From Notospermus geniculatus (taxonomy: Eukaryota > Nemertea > Pilidiophora > Heteronemertea > Lineidae), in NCBI GenBank assembly GCA_002633025.1, contig NMRB01000227.1, forward strand, positions 92,317 to 156,316: a stretch of 64,000 bases of DNA, in the 5' to 3' direction. Positions 1-11,450 of this stretch are shown here, piece by piece. Under the pieces are notes generated by a model, which saw only the letters and a list, made by a program, of their open reading frames with translations, was not told where the DNA came from and searched no databases. The position numbers and the translations under genes were made by a program. How positions within the stretch are numbered: the first letter of the stretch is position 1; every line of letters starts with the position of its first letter.

Positions 1-610
1 GCGGCAAGTTGAGAACAGGCCATCAGTTTTGGTACTGTTTGATATTGGGCGATCACCGCTTCGAGAAGATTCCACGCATCGCTGTCCAGCGCACACCTGG
101 CGATTTTGCTCGGTGGCGATCAGGTGGCAATCAGATCGCTGGGATATCGTCTGGTTTACTGCCCGCTTTTCAAAACAACAATGGTTAAACACTGCAACCA
201 GAATAGGGTTAAATACTTATAAGTTCATGGCAAATTTCGGATGCAATAGCAATTTCATCATCCACATCTAATTTTAGGGCGATCAAAATTCATCCGCGTT
301 TTTTCGATTAAATAAATCCAATGAAATTCTCCAGTCAAACCTCTTGATTTAATTATTCGATGATTGATCACTCCTGAGCCATCCGAATGGTTTCTTTCCG
401 AGATAGATTTCTACTCGAGCATCACGAAGGACCTTGTCTGCTGTTATTGCATTTTGATGTCGGCAAAAGGTTGATTGGATCTTCAAAGATTTATCTCTGA
501 TTGGATGTTTGTGGCTTAAAATATTGCTTGCCTCATTTATCACGTCCTCGGGTTTATGTATTATACGAGTGCAGTCGGCTCCGACTGTTGTGATCTGCCG
601 TCGTGTAATT
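1..610. other. No gene recognised
   Basis: Moderately AT-rich DNA with only short ORFs on both strands and no codon structure, splice-flanked exon or RNA fold that I can support. It ends where the first family E foldback element begins. Confidence 0.5.
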
Positions 611-1053
611 ACTCTCCATTCCACTTCCCAGTGGCGCGAGGTTTATCAACGATAGCTCCGCAACGGCTGGGTCGAATTTGACGAAACATACGTCAATCGA
701 CTTGTCTTTCTTGCCGGTATCATTCTGCTATATTCATTTTTCGCGTAAGGCCGACATAGCGGATCCCTTTCTCAAAACCCAGTTCATTTCGCCATGGTGT
801 TCAGTGCAGTTTACACGTGCGCGATGCATTGCGTCATTTCAAAATGGCCGCCATTTCGACCGTAAACACGAACTGTGATTGGTGAAAGAACTTTTTCCTG
901 TCACATTTATAGGGAAAATGACAGTGATGATGTGATGGCTGTACCGGCAAAAAAGACAAATCGATTGATGTACAGTATGTCAGATTTGACCCAGCCGTTG
1001 CGGAGCTATAGTTGATAAACCTCGCGCCACTCGAAACTGAAATGGACAGTAGT
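611..1053. repeat. Foldback MITE, family E, copy 1
   Basis: A 443 bp element with long imperfect inverted arms. The left arm reads inward through CAGTGGCGCGAGGTTTAT and the right arm ends in its reverse complement, with outer tips near ACTACTGTCCATT. Both arms also contain CAATCGACTTGTCTTT and its complement. There is no transposase ORF, so it is non-autonomous. A second copy lies at 14307-14757. The arms account for the short ORFs on both strands here. Confidence 0.8.
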
Positions 1054-3438
1054 TCAGAGTAGCTTGAGATGGGCTCTTCAGGCCCGTAGATAGCATAGGG
1101 ACAAAGGGGCAAATGTCCCCCTCCAGGCAAATTGTGGAAAAAGAAATTTCAGCGAAATGAAATGGGATAAAATGTCATTCTCGTTCATGATTCAGAGTGC
1201 AGGAACTTGACCTCAAATCGCATCTCGAGGCCCACGTCCGGTGAGCTCATCTGCAACCCCCCCCCCCACCATCATTGTAAACTTTTGAATTTTTATCAAT
1301 CCGTGGAGACTATTGCCAAGAGTTGTGATGTCACTAGTGTCAGTAGGCTGTCGACGACCGTTATTGTCGTGAATGACCTAATACTGTGACTGCCTATTGG
1401 TTGCACCTTCATAAATATGTACTGAACGCATATGACATCACTGCTGTGCAATGGTCCCCTTGGGGTGCAATTAAAACACTTAAAGTGATGAGTTTGCTGA
1501 TTTTAAAAAATATGACATTTTGCAGACATCAATGAATTTGATTGTATTAACGACACTTCAAAGATTCAAAATTTTACACAATGAATGGAGTCTCCCTTTA
1601 AGAAAGGTTACCTGGCACGACAAGTGCTTTGAAGTGTCCGTTACCTCTTTTTAAAGAATCAAAGAAGGGATAGTGGGAAAGATATGCAGTTTTTCATCTT
1701 TTTTTCAAGACAATCAAATGTGTATTTTTTAAGAATATAAAAAGCATGTTCTCAGATCGTTGGATTTTCTTAGCAGAGTTCTGCTTCGAATTGAAACAGG
1801 TGTAATGTCGGAGAATGTCCCCATATGCCAGTGCCCGCTTTATTGCACGGCGGACACTCAAAAACACAAAGACATGTTTACCAGCAACTTCCCTACTGTC
1901 ACGTTGCGGCTTATTATCCGTCAATCTTTTGTTGGCGGCATTGGCAAACGGAGGGGGGCGGATACATGTATATCCGAAGTTACATTATCGCATTTTTTGC
2001 CGTTCATTTTGTAAGATGAGTAAAGTGTGTGAATTGTCGACGTTTTACGATACAGAGGAATAAAAAATGGGCCTTAATCAAGATATACTCCGCCTTAATT
2101 CACAACGTACCGCAGGCGAAGTAATTACTTTACACTTAGTATAGATTTATCGAATAATCAAGATGCACCGTGATGAAATTTTCCTTAAGAACGACTTTTC
2201 TGTTGGATCGATAAGAATTTTCTCAATTGATGCTCGTGTTTTTCACAACGTACTTCCGTTTGAATGAGTAATCATGGCAGAATATGAGCACACTTTGTGA
2301 ACTGCTGCGTGTTGATATACTGGATTCCCTCATCGATAAGTACTGTTCTTTTCTGCATTTAAAAACCGTGAGTTTAGAATATTCATGTACGTGGGTACAT
2401 CTTGGCGGTCAGCAGGTTCCTTCTTGGCGGTCAGCGAATCCTTGCACCCCCCCNNNNNNNNNNNNNNNNNNNNNNNNNNCAGGACGTTCCTACAGCGCTG
2501 GAAAGCCTCATATAGTTATCCCTTACTGCTGATTATTTCTCACCTTTGAGGTATACTGTGTCAAAAGCTCTCGTTCAATCCAGAGGCAGAGCGAATCTTA
2601 GTTTTCCCTCGGGCGAAACATCGTGCCACACCCTCAACCTACAAATTCCGAGCTATCAGAGTTGAATCTTTACTCTAATGACAGCTCTCAATGACAATGC
2701 TGGCGGGTTTTCCTCAAAATGATATACATTTAACTATTGACTCAATTGGAGATCAGAGTAAGGAGTAATATTATAATGCTCCTGAAACATCGAATTGATT
2801 CTGCATGAGTCAGTGACATCAATGAAATTGGTCATTGTATCTTGTCTCTTGCCCCTGAGTGCTGGCGATTGATGCCTTATGCGAGGGTCCGTGGGTTCGA
2901 GTCCGGTAGGGAGCTATGTCTTTCACCTTAGAAACATGTTATTATTTCATGCCCTAATTGTCTCTGCATGGACCTCAGAATATCTCCGGTCATTGCCCCC
3001 TTCACTGCCTTCGGCCATTTCATTAAACACTAATAAACCCATCTCACTAAAGTACCGACAACCCACCCAGGTATAGAGGTATCCATTGGGAAAACAATCA
3101 CTCAGATGTTTCCAGTCGATACCTTTGTGACAGGTTTCAGCTGCCTTTTAAGACTTTTTGACATTCTGTTCCATTTTCGACAAATTAGCTTTGGGGCAAG
3201 AGGAAAGTTAAAGCAAAAGGGATAACGATGGCCTTTGAAGAGATCTTAATGAGTTGCCGGCGGCAAGCTCGTGTACCAGTTTTAGTGTTTCTATCGCAGT
3301 TTGTTTTTCTGGCAATTTCATTTCATGAATTCTAGAGAGCCCAAAACGAACGAAAAACAAAAAGGTATTCGTAATATCATTTGTGAGGTGAACCCCACAT
3401 TTCAATGGCTGAAATGTACGTCGTAACAGGTAACAGTA
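1054..3438. other. Unique DNA without recognised gene; contains poly-C tract and gap
   Basis: No supported exon. It holds a C-run near 1257-1267, two short direct copies of CTTGGCGGTCAGC near 2401 and 2423, and an assembly gap at 2454-2479. A tRNA B-box-like motif (GGGTTCGAGTCC) near 2892-2903 is isolated, with no cloverleaf around it. Confidence 0.45.
2454..2479. other. Assembly gap (26 N)
   Basis: A run of N immediately after a C7 tract. A predicted 82-codon ORF runs through it and is therefore meaningless. Confidence 0.99.
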
Positions 3439-3810
3439 GTGAGGTATCGCAAATCTGACGAACCACGAAGTACGAAATACGAAATTGGACTTCATTTCCA
3501 TGACGTAATGTTATTCAGGAGATGGTTGATACCACAAATATCGCCTGCTGCAAGAGCGTCTTTTTAGCGTATGACGTTAGACCGATAGAGTTATGGTGTA
3601 TATTAAACTTTGAAACTTATCTTTCGTATATACGAAGTGGAAATTTAAAAATTCAAGATGTACCATAACTGTCTTACATAAAATGCTAAAAGACGTGCTT
3701 GCAGCAGGGACATTTTTGGTAGCATCCATCTCCAGAAATATTTTAGGTTGGAAATGAAGTTGAATTTCGTATTCCGTACGTCGCGTTTCGTCAGATTTGC
3801 GAAACCTCAC
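3439..3810. repeat. Foldback MITE, family F, full copy
   Basis: A 372 bp element flanked by TA on both sides. The left tip is GTGAGGTATCGCAAATCTG; the right tip is the complement, ending GCGAAACCTCAC. The arms continue inward through the motif ACGAAGTACGAAATACGAAA. The interior carries the conserved stretch CCGATAGAGTTATGGTG. Other copies: 32531-32908 (full), 41338-41636 (left end replaced), 20655-20805 and 22485-22742 (right parts). Recurrent short minus-strand ORFs come from this repeat, not from genes. Confidence 0.85.
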
Positions 3811-4876
3811 TAGTAGCAGATCAATGCACATGCATTCTGTCAGCCCTTTTTGATCATCCAGCGACATCCGACGGGCTTTCCTAGGCCACCTCGCATTTGG
3901 TTCTAATCACAGCTCCTGCCTGCCTCTAACCCACCTACCATCGGCAGCTGTTCAAAGCGGCAAACATACTTCGAATCAAGTTGAGGAGAAACAGTCTTAA
4001 AGTTGTCGACGCCCGAGGCTAAACGCGGTAATAACTTGGACGAGTGGGCATATAATAAAATCATCAGCTCCTGTAAACTATTCCATTGATTCTAGAGTAA
4101 AGTTGTTAGATGATTTTCACAAATCCCATACCAATCCCTGGAGAGCGATAATGGAATGCTCTCGGAAATCGTCCCCGTGTTATTTCAGTATTAACCGGGC
4201 GAAATAATGCTTTTGTAGTTAAGGATAATGGTATATATCTAGGCAACGTTGCAAAATATCCATTCTGAGACCTGTTTCAATTTTCTGACGGCCTAGGCGC
4301 AGAATAAGATTCTCAGTGCCTGACCATTCTTGCGGAAATCCTGGGTTATTGAAATAGATTTCCTATATCATTCATTTCAGAAATCTACCTTCAAACAAAA
4401 AGCAGCTAAGAGAAACATAACAAATTCGATCAGGTTCAAGATATTGTATATCGTTAAGCTCCACATCCGATCTTGAAACCTTAAAAGGTTTAAAGTCTCT
4501 GGCACCTTCAAGTGCTTTAGGAAAATCGTTAAAGTCAGCCAGTGCCCTTGAGAAAATTCCTTTAAGGTCCTTAACAATGAAGCCTGAATACCCTTTTACA
4601 CAAGGTGTTCTCTTGTTATCTTGTATTTGTAAGGCATCTGAGACGCCTGATAATGTTCACACAATCTTTAGCTTGCTTTGTGCTACCCTTTACCTCCGAT
4701 GTTCAAGTCAGTAATTGACAGATCTCTCTCTCTCTTTTGTAAAGAGAAAGTACCCTGTACCCTTTTGTACAGTCCTGTCCCATTTGTACAGTCCCTTTTG
4801 TACAGTTCCTTCTGTGCAGTCTTCAAGTATACCGTGGTCTCACATCTAAGAACGCCGTTCGTTTATGGAGGTATTA
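3811..4876. other. No gene recognised
   Basis: No supported exon or RNA. A short cluster of TTTGTACAGTCC-like repeats at about 4748-4822 is the only local structure seen. Confidence 0.45.
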
Positions 4877-4983
4877 GCGAGTTTTCGCAAAGCCCCGAAA
4901 CGCCAACTCGAACGCCAGACCCATTGTTCGATGTCACGAAGAGAGCACCGAACAAAAGGGTTTCGGGGGCTTTGCGAAAACTC
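4877..4983. repeat. Palindromic MITE, family G, copy 1 (107 bp)
   Basis: The element begins GCGAGTTTTCGCAAAGCC and ends in the complement GGCTTTGCGAAAACTC, flanked by TA on each side. It is shorter than the 128 bp copies (5091, 5815, 19321), lacking part of the right arm between the loop and the tip. Confidence 0.85.
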
Positions 4984-5286
4984 TAATTGAGATGATATCT
5001 CCATGGATGGGGTCTTTTACTTGCCCTTGCAACGGTGCAAGGTACCATGGCTTACTCCCAATGCGCGGACGTAAAGAGCCGGATATATTAGAGAGTTTTC
5101 GCAAAGCCCCCGAAACGCCAACGCGAACGCCAAACCCATTGTTCGATACCACGAAGAGAGCACCGAACAAAATGATAGACGTTCGCGGTGGCGTTTCGGA
5201 GGCTTTGCGAAAACTCCCTAATATATCCCAGGCTGGATTCGAACCAGGGAGGGACCTGCCGCTTGCGAAGCGGACGTGATAACCAC
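4984..5286 (-). repeat. tRNA-derived SINE, minus strand, split by a MITE
   Basis: Read on the minus strand, the head at about 5225-5286 has a tRNA-like A-box region (GTGGTTATCACG), an anticodon-arm-like CCGCTTCGCAAGCGG, and a B box (GGTTCGAATCC). The body (5003-5086) matches the body of the SINE copies at 46073-46470 and 34979-35170. The family G element at 5091-5218 sits between head and body, so the SINE is older than that insertion. It has no acceptor stem or canonical tRNA termini, so it is not called as a tRNA gene. Confidence 0.7.
5091..5218. repeat. Palindromic MITE, family G, copy 2 (128 bp), nested in SINE
   Basis: The left tip is GAGAGTTTTCGCAAAGCC and the right tip is the complement ending GCGAAAACTCCC, flanked by TA (5089-5090 and 5219-5220). 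The arms are about 40 bp. It interrupts the SINE at 4984-5286. Confidence 0.9.
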
Positions 5287-5811
5287 AAGGCAGCTATTGC
5301 ACCGCAATCGTTGCCTGCCTCTACGAAAGCTATGAAATACTTAGTTCAAGAAAGTACTGTGGGAATAAACGAATCCGCTGTTGAAAAAAGCAGCCCATTG
5401 TCTTAACGTTAATAAGCTGGATAATCTTCCCACAGAGCCAGTTAATCCCGCTTACACAAGTCTACGATCGACCGATAAACTCAACGACTCCCTAACCGGC
5501 AAACGTGTTATCATTTATTCCAAATTACCACATCTTCTTCCACGGCGAGTGGGAAATTCTAACGATAACGAAGAGATCGGCTGGAGCCGAAAAGTAAAAT
5601 ATGAGTCCCTTGTGGCTATTTGTGTGTGGAAATGCCTGCCCAGGGACTTATTGCTGCGACGAAAAACTAACCGATTACGCTGCGTTATGCTATGTTATGA
5701 TGACCACTTCTATCCAGGGAGACCGCATCAAGAATGCCTGCCGCGGCAAATTCGCTGTGCATCTTAAGGGGCTTACAGGTCGACATTGCGTCTTGAAGCA
5801 ACTCGACGGAT
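5268..5811. repeat. Local direct duplication C, copy 1
   Basis: Nearly identical to 6069-6625. The left ends differ: copy 2 has an extra CTTTTATCTACTACTATGG-like insert after the shared GCGGACGTGAT. Copy 1 stops abruptly at a single N (5812) followed by family G copy 3. It includes only the left tip of the TTAA-flanked element that is complete downstream of copy 2. Open frames inside are shared by both copies and look non-coding. Confidence 0.9.
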
Positions 5812-5814
5812 NTA

Positions 5815-5942
5815 GCGAGTTTTCGCAAAGCCCCCGAAACGCCAACTCGAACGCCAGACCCATTGTTCGATGTCACGAAGAGAGCACCGAACAAAAGGAC
5901 TGACGTTCGCGTTGGCGTTTCGGAGGCTTTGCGAAAACTCCC
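5815..5942. repeat. Palindromic MITE, family G, copy 3 (128 bp)
   Basis: The tips are GCGAGTTTTCGCAAAGCC and GCGAAAACTCCC, with TA on each side (5813-5814 and 5943-5944). It is preceded two bases earlier by the lone N at 5812, directly after duplication C copy 1. Confidence 0.9.
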
Positions 5943-5955
5943 TAATATGGTGTAC

Positions 5956-6070
5956 GGTAAAAAAGGCACTGGTAAAAAAGGCACCGGTAAAAAAGACACG
6001 GTAAAAAAGGCATTGGTAAAAAAGGCACTGGTAAAATAGGCAATGGTAAAAAAGGCACTGGTAAAAAGGC
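5956..6070 (+). repeat. Minisatellite, 15 bp unit
   Basis: About 7 to 8 tandem copies of GGTAAAAAAGGCACT with small changes, lying between the family G element and duplication C copy 2. The Phe-rich minus-strand frames here are translations of this array. Confidence 0.95.
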
Positions 6071-6625
6071 GGACGTGATGACCACAAGGCAGCACTTTTA
6101 TCTACTACTATGGCGCCGCAATCGTTGCCGTCTCTACGAAAGCTATGAAATACTTAGCTCAAGAAAGTACTGCGGGAATAAACGAATCCGCTGTTGAAAA
6201 AAGCAGCCCATTGTCTTAACGTTAATAAGCTGGATAATCTTCCCACAGAGCCAGTTAATCCCGCTTACACAAGTCTACGATCGACCGATAAACTCAACGA
6301 CTCCCTAACCGGCAAACGTGTTATCATTTATTCCAAATTACCACATCTTCTTCCACGGCGAGTGGGAAATTCTAACGATAACGAAGAGATCGGCTGGAGC
6401 CGAAAAGTAAAATATGAGTCCCTTGTGGCTATTTGTGTGTGGAAATGCCTGCCGAGGGACTTATTGCTGCGACGAAAAACTAAACCGATTACGCTGCGTT
6501 ATGCTATGTTATGATGACCACTTCTATCCAGGGAGACCGCATCAAGAATGCCTGCCGCGGCAAATTCGCTGTGCATCTTAAGGGGCTTACAGGTCGACAT
6601 CGCGTCTTGAAGCAACTCGACGGAT
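6069..6625. repeat. Local direct duplication C, copy 2
   Basis: The partner of 5268-5811, about 800 bp downstream. It runs without break into the complete TTAA-flanked element at 6582-6960, so copy 2 looks like the fuller version. Confidence 0.9.
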
Positions 6626-6960
6626 ACGTCGCAGATCAAAAAAATCACCACGCGCAGGTCGACATTTCAGCGATTGAGAGGAACTCGGAGAAACTGGCGG
6701 TTACCTCGAACAGCACGCTCATGTCGACAGCGCGTCTTCCATGCCCTCGGTCCATTCCAACAACTAGTCGCCGAAAAGTAGCAGATGGGCAACTCGAAGC
6801 AACTCGCGGCAACTAGTGGTTCCGGCAGTTGCCCGAAGACGTAAGTGCACTCAGGTCGACAAAATCGGCACTATTGATCAGTCACTCCGAGTTGCTTCCA
6901 TCGCCGGAAAGCTACTTGCCGCGAGTTGCTTCAAGACGAAATGTCGACCTGTAACCCTCT
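6582..6960. repeat. TTAA-flanked foldback element
   Basis: A 379 bp element between TTAA at 6578-6581 and TTAA at 6961-6964. The left arm reads CTTACAGGTCGACATCGCGT; the right arm is the complement of TTACAGGTCGACATTTCGTC. Both arms continue with CTTGAAGCAACTCG. TTAA duplication is the signature of piggyBac-type transposition, but there is no transposase, so it would be a non-autonomous derivative. Only its left end is present in duplication C copy 1. Confidence 0.75.
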
Positions 6961-7453
6961 TTAATCGCAGCAGTGTCTTCAAGCGAAATATCTCTCCTGG
7001 CATGCCTGGTCTTTTGTTTTTGCTGCGGTGGTTTTTTTAGCATAGACCATGTTCTGAAGTCGTAGGTAACAACTCACAGCTGCGCAGGCGTGGTGTACCG
7101 CAGAAAAAAAATCCACTTGACGAAGATGACTAAGAAAGCGAGAATAATGACGGTCATCTGTCAACAGGACCCTAATTAGCGGTCAAACTAATGGTGTAGG
7201 TGAATTACTACCTGTAAAAAAGTCTTATCAACACCTGTTTACTCTGGTGACATTAATTTGGCTAATGAAGGACGGGCTGGGTTGGATGTGAGTCAGAATG
7301 TTCCCTGGCTTTTCTTCGAGATGACATCGTGGCTAAATGAGGTTGACACGGGTGTCATCACGACGACCGACCCACGGACTTCTTTTTGCGGTCAATTGTC
7401 GATACTGTTCATTTCTATCGGATACAAACTGAGAGGTACACTCTGTGTACCAT
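6961..7453. other. No gene recognised
   Basis: No supported exon, RNA or repeat between the TTAA element and family D copy 1. Confidence 0.4.
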
Positions 7454-7920
7454 CATAAAGGAATCAAACATAAAGGTTCAACTTCCAAATTCAGCATGTT
7501 ATAAAAGTGGACAGTATCGATCTCCATTCTGACTCTTTCATATGATAGGAAAGGTCCTTCTGCATGTTAGTGCAAATTTGGTTGAATTTTGACTCGTTGA
7601 TCTTTTGATACAACAGGACTGAATTAATGAGAACCCCACGAACCATGATGTCGCAGGGTCATCAGTGTACATTTGAATAGGCTCACATACATTTGCATTA
7701 ATGACGCCTGATATAGCTCTGTTATCCTCAGAAACGGAATTCAAAGGCATCAAGTTGACAGATTCATCCCCACCACTGCAGAAAAAGTTGAAGCTCCTGC
7801 CTATTACGTAAAGCCCAAATTCAGGCAGTGAGAGACATCTGGTGGCAACACATGAAGTGTATCCCTCAGTTTTAGTACTTCATCGTTCGCAGTTAAACCT
7901 GTATGTTTGATTCCTTTATG
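7454..7920. repeat. MITE-like repeat, family D, copy 1
   Basis: A 467 bp repeat with inverted ends: the left end is CATAAAGGAATCAAACATAA and the right end is the complement, ending TTTGATTCCTTTATG. The interior matches 12203-12692 closely, with a third partial copy at 47978-48177. No transposase is present. Confidence 0.85.
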
Positions 7921-9864
7921 GTACCATGCAACACTGGCATCAACTTCCTCGTTTCGCATTAGCCACTTTACTACGAGTGCACCATCAAAAAAGGTACCTT
8001 ATCATACAAGCAATACACGACAGTGTAAAATGTCACGAAGTCACAAGAATGTAATACCCTGATGTACCTTTGCTAATAGCCCCATTGCCTGCGTGCCGAC
8101 CATTCCAAGTCTCAGTCTTGGTATGCTGACCGTACTCCAGGTCATCAGTGGAAGAAGGAAATACGGCTTACTCAAGTTGGTGTCATTAGAGTGCATTAGA
8201 TTGGTAGCGACCGCGGTTGTCTCGTATGGAAAAGGCGTATGATTCTGCACTTTAGGAATGTCAATGATGCGATTGCGCTACAGAAAAAGTGGAGTCGATG
8301 TTGCTTTATGTAGTGAACGTTGAAAAAACTTCATAGCTTGTTGGTAAAAAGTAAGGATGTAATCCTTGCCTTCCATATTTCTTGTTTGTTGCCTTATGGC
8401 TACCCGCAGATGATGATCTGTTCTGAAAGTTATTCTCTGGAGGCACTGGCTAAGTCAACCCAACACTTAACCATCTACAACGTATGTGATTACACCTCTG
8501 GTGGCGGCATTAAGAAACAGTGATGGTCCCTTTCCTGATAATGCCCTTTCCCTGGGGTTCTGTCTCGCGGCTGATTGGCCAACAATCTTGTGTAGAATTA
8601 GATCATAATCTGGTCTAACGTTTCATTAGCTCCACGAGGTTTTATTGCCGGTTATTATCTCTAGTAATTAGCTGCATGTACGATGACAGTGATTAGCTAG
8701 TCAGGCGAGGCGACTCATCAGCAGCACTGATTCCTTAGTCCCATCGATTGAATTGTTCTTGCTAAGCTGATTGAACGGCGAAGAACTTTTGCTAATTGAG
8801 GCGACCACTTTGTTCTGTTCTTTGCCTGGTCCTGCTATGGAATTCGATCGAGTCGACTGTGTCCCTCCTTGTCCGATCTTCCCTGATTACAGTGATCAAG
8901 CTAAGCTGATTGCAATAAGAACATTGGCTAATTTAGGTCCATCCGTTCGGTACTTCCGTTCTGTTAGACACATGAGCCAAATGATGGCGATGCACCTAGT
9001 AGCTTCTATAACATGTGCCATTCCCATACTATTGAGTTCTTTGCTGGCACTGGTTTATTTCTCTCTCCCCGTCCAATTTCTTCCTTTTTTCTCAAAGCCT
9101 GGCTCCTTTCTCTCTTAAATCCGATTTCTCTCTTTTCCCGAGTCTAGGCTTCTTTCTTTCTCTGAGTCAGGTTTCTTTTATTCTCAGTGCCCAGAATCCT
9201 TCTTTTCTGAGTCAAGTTCCTTTTTTCTCTGCCAGAGTCTAGTTGCTTTCTTCCTGAGCCTATTTTTATCCCCTTTGCCGATAGCCAAAAGGCTTATGCT
9301 ATGCTTGGCGCCGTTAGTGTGGTGGTCTGTCGTGAGTGCGATTTTTATTGGGTGAAGGAAGGCCCTCAGCAAGTTTTTTGAAGCTTGCCCTCTGATGTGG
9401 ATAGATACGGAATCCTCTTCCAATGAAACACCTATTCATTATCTACCCGACTCTCGATGTTATCAGAAGAAATCGAGGAGTGTATTTACCTCAACTGGGC
9501 CTAAAAAGGAAGATTTTTCTCATTATACGTGTAGCGAAGCCTTCGTTGCTCATCGCATAAGATCCCCAGCGGTCTACAATACCACGAAGCACACCAAAGA
9601 AGAGAGAGCCTTGCACAGATTTATCGCAATGCACTGGCATTAACCGGTCCATCCGCCGATTCAATTTGGCCAAATGGCGTCTTGTAATGAGCTGCTTAGT
9701 TTACGCACATGGACGGCTCTATCACCACTGTCCGCCATTACTCGGATGAGTGTAATCAAGGAGAAGCAATAGACCGAACGAGAATGGACACTTTGGTGGA
9801 TCTTTGCAATAAGATGCTTTTGCATCACTTGGTGAGAGATCGGCTTCATAACCGAACGGCTTTT
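7921..9864. other. No gene recognised; pyrimidine-rich tract inside
   Basis: No supported exon. From about 9057 to 9270 the plus strand is a CT-rich stretch with a degenerate repeat of CTGAGTC(A/T)(A/G)G plus a pyrimidine run. The 115-codon frame at 8771-9118 starts at a non-ATG codon and ends in this tract, so it is not called. Confidence 0.4.
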
Positions 9865-10039
9865 GACTTGAAGAGATACGCCATAGAAAAGTAGAGATTG
9901 ACTTCAAGAGTTACAGCATAGAAAAGTAGAGATTGACTTGAAGAGTTACACCATAGAAAAGTAGATATTGTCTTGAAGAGTTACACCATTGAAAAGTAGA
10001 GATAGACTTGAAGGGCTACACCATTGAAAAGTAGAGATT
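9865..10039 (+). repeat. Minisatellite, five exact 35 bp units
   Basis: Five units start at 9865, 9900, 9935, 9970 and 10005, each 35 bp, with core GACTTGAAGAGTTACACCAT followed by (A/T)GAAAAGTAGAGATT. Each unit differs by one to a few bases. Confidence 0.97.
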
Positions 10040-10990
10040 GAAGTGACACCATTAATTTTGACGGCCAAGGAATATATTTTATTTGTTATAAGACGAATTT
10101 TGGCCCATCTGACCTTCTACAAGTTTAACGATGACTCGACATGAGTGTAAAATTGGGCAGATGATATGTTTTTAAAGAAACCTAGAAACTCACGTTTTCA
10201 TCAAAGGTCCTTAAGTCTCCAGCGACCAGTTTTGTAGCCTTTAATATAAAACTGAGTACTTTTCTTTGTTTTGTTAAAGCTGGTTCGGCCTCACTTTCCG
10301 CTGGCTAGGCACTGAGTAACGACTTTCTGTGCGCCACAGCAAAGCTAGCTCTGCTGAACCTGAACACTGACTCCATGATACCTAAGACCAGCTGAGACCA
10401 TTTCTTCTAAGCAGCTTTTTCTCAGAATCCAGCAAACCTCCGCTAAAAGACAGATTACACCGGAAGTCACCGCTGGCAGACTCAATTTTACATTGCTTCT
10501 ACCCAGCTGTGACCACTTCCACTTAGCCGCTAACCAAAGGTAAAGCCGTCATGTTTCAGACGCAAGGGAAATACATCAGACGAACTCCATTGCCATTGAA
10601 AACATTCTACCACAACACCTTCCTAGGAACCACGAAGTATCCTCTGCACCCGAAGCCATGCACCATCTTCCGCCATTTATAACATTCAAGGCCATTACCT
10701 TCATCGCCAAAGGCTGCCTCCTCGCTTCCCTCGCCGAACTAAATTGTTTTAATCATCGAGCCAGCTACAGACACCCATTAGCACGTGCGAAGATGTCACA
10801 GCATCGCTAATTAGATATCTTTAGGGAAGGTCACCTAGGAGAAGTGATATGATTTGATTCGACTAGACAGAGGCTAGTAGTCGATGCACTGCCGACATGC
10901 CAAAAGGCTTTTAACGATCTGATATATTTTCCATGACATTTGGGTTGGTTGCGGTGAGAACAAGGCAGGTGGCACGTTTCTTTATTCATT
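10040..10990. other. No gene recognised
   Basis: No supported exon, RNA or repeat. Ordinary-looking unique DNA between the two minisatellites. Confidence 0.4.
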
Positions 10991-11450
10991 GCTGGTCAGG
11001 AAATGCACCGGTCTAGTGAAGTCATTCCTCATATGACCGGTCTAGTGAAGTCATTCAGCATTGCTGGTCTAGAAATGCACCGGTCTAGTGAAGTCATTCA
11101 GCATTGCTGGTCGAGAAATGCACAGGTCTAATGAAGTCATTCAGCATTGCTGGTCTAGAAATGCACCGGTCTGGTAAAGTCATTCCGCATAATGACCGGT
11201 CGAATGAAGTCATTCAGCATTGTTGGTCTAGAAATGTACCGGTCTATTGAAGTCATACAGCACTGCTGGTCTAGAAATGCACTGGTCTAGTGAAGTCATT
11301 TAGCATTGCTGGTTTAGAAATGCAGCAGTCCAGTGAAGTCATTCAACATTGCTGGTCTAGAAATGTGCTGGTCTAGAAATGCACTGGTCTAGTGAAGTCA
11401 TTCAGCAATGTCCTGCTTCAGAACTTCACCTTGCTGGTCTAGAAAGGGCC
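10991..11450 (+). repeat. Satellite-like array, about 43 bp unit
   Basis: About ten degenerate copies of a unit that begins GCTGGTCTAGAAATGCACCG and continues GTCTAGTGAAGTCATTCAGCATT. Some units carry an extra or missing GGTCTAG half, which suggests that a shorter GGTCTAG-based subunit was amplified. Confidence 0.95.

Noticed and set aside
3577-3867. Recurring minus-strand frame with VPAASxSFS motif seen at five places
   Set aside because: Every occurrence lies inside family F MITEs, which are non-coding foldback elements.
5225-5286. Minus-strand tRNA-like sequence with CGC anticodon-like loop
   Set aside because: A SINE head: body sequence follows it on the other side of an inserted MITE, and no acceptor stem is present.
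5685-6095. Phe-rich 104-136 codon minus-strand frames that look membrane-like
   Set aside because: They are translations of the 15 bp minisatellite and of the family G palindrome, and they cross the lone N.
8771-9118. 115 codon plus-strand frame
   Set aside because: It begins at a non-ATG codon, ends in a pyrimidine-rich low-complexity tract, and has no recognisable family.
9865-11450. CRISPR-like regular repeats
   Set aside because: Units are contiguous with no unique spacers; these are ordinary minisatellites in a eukaryotic context.
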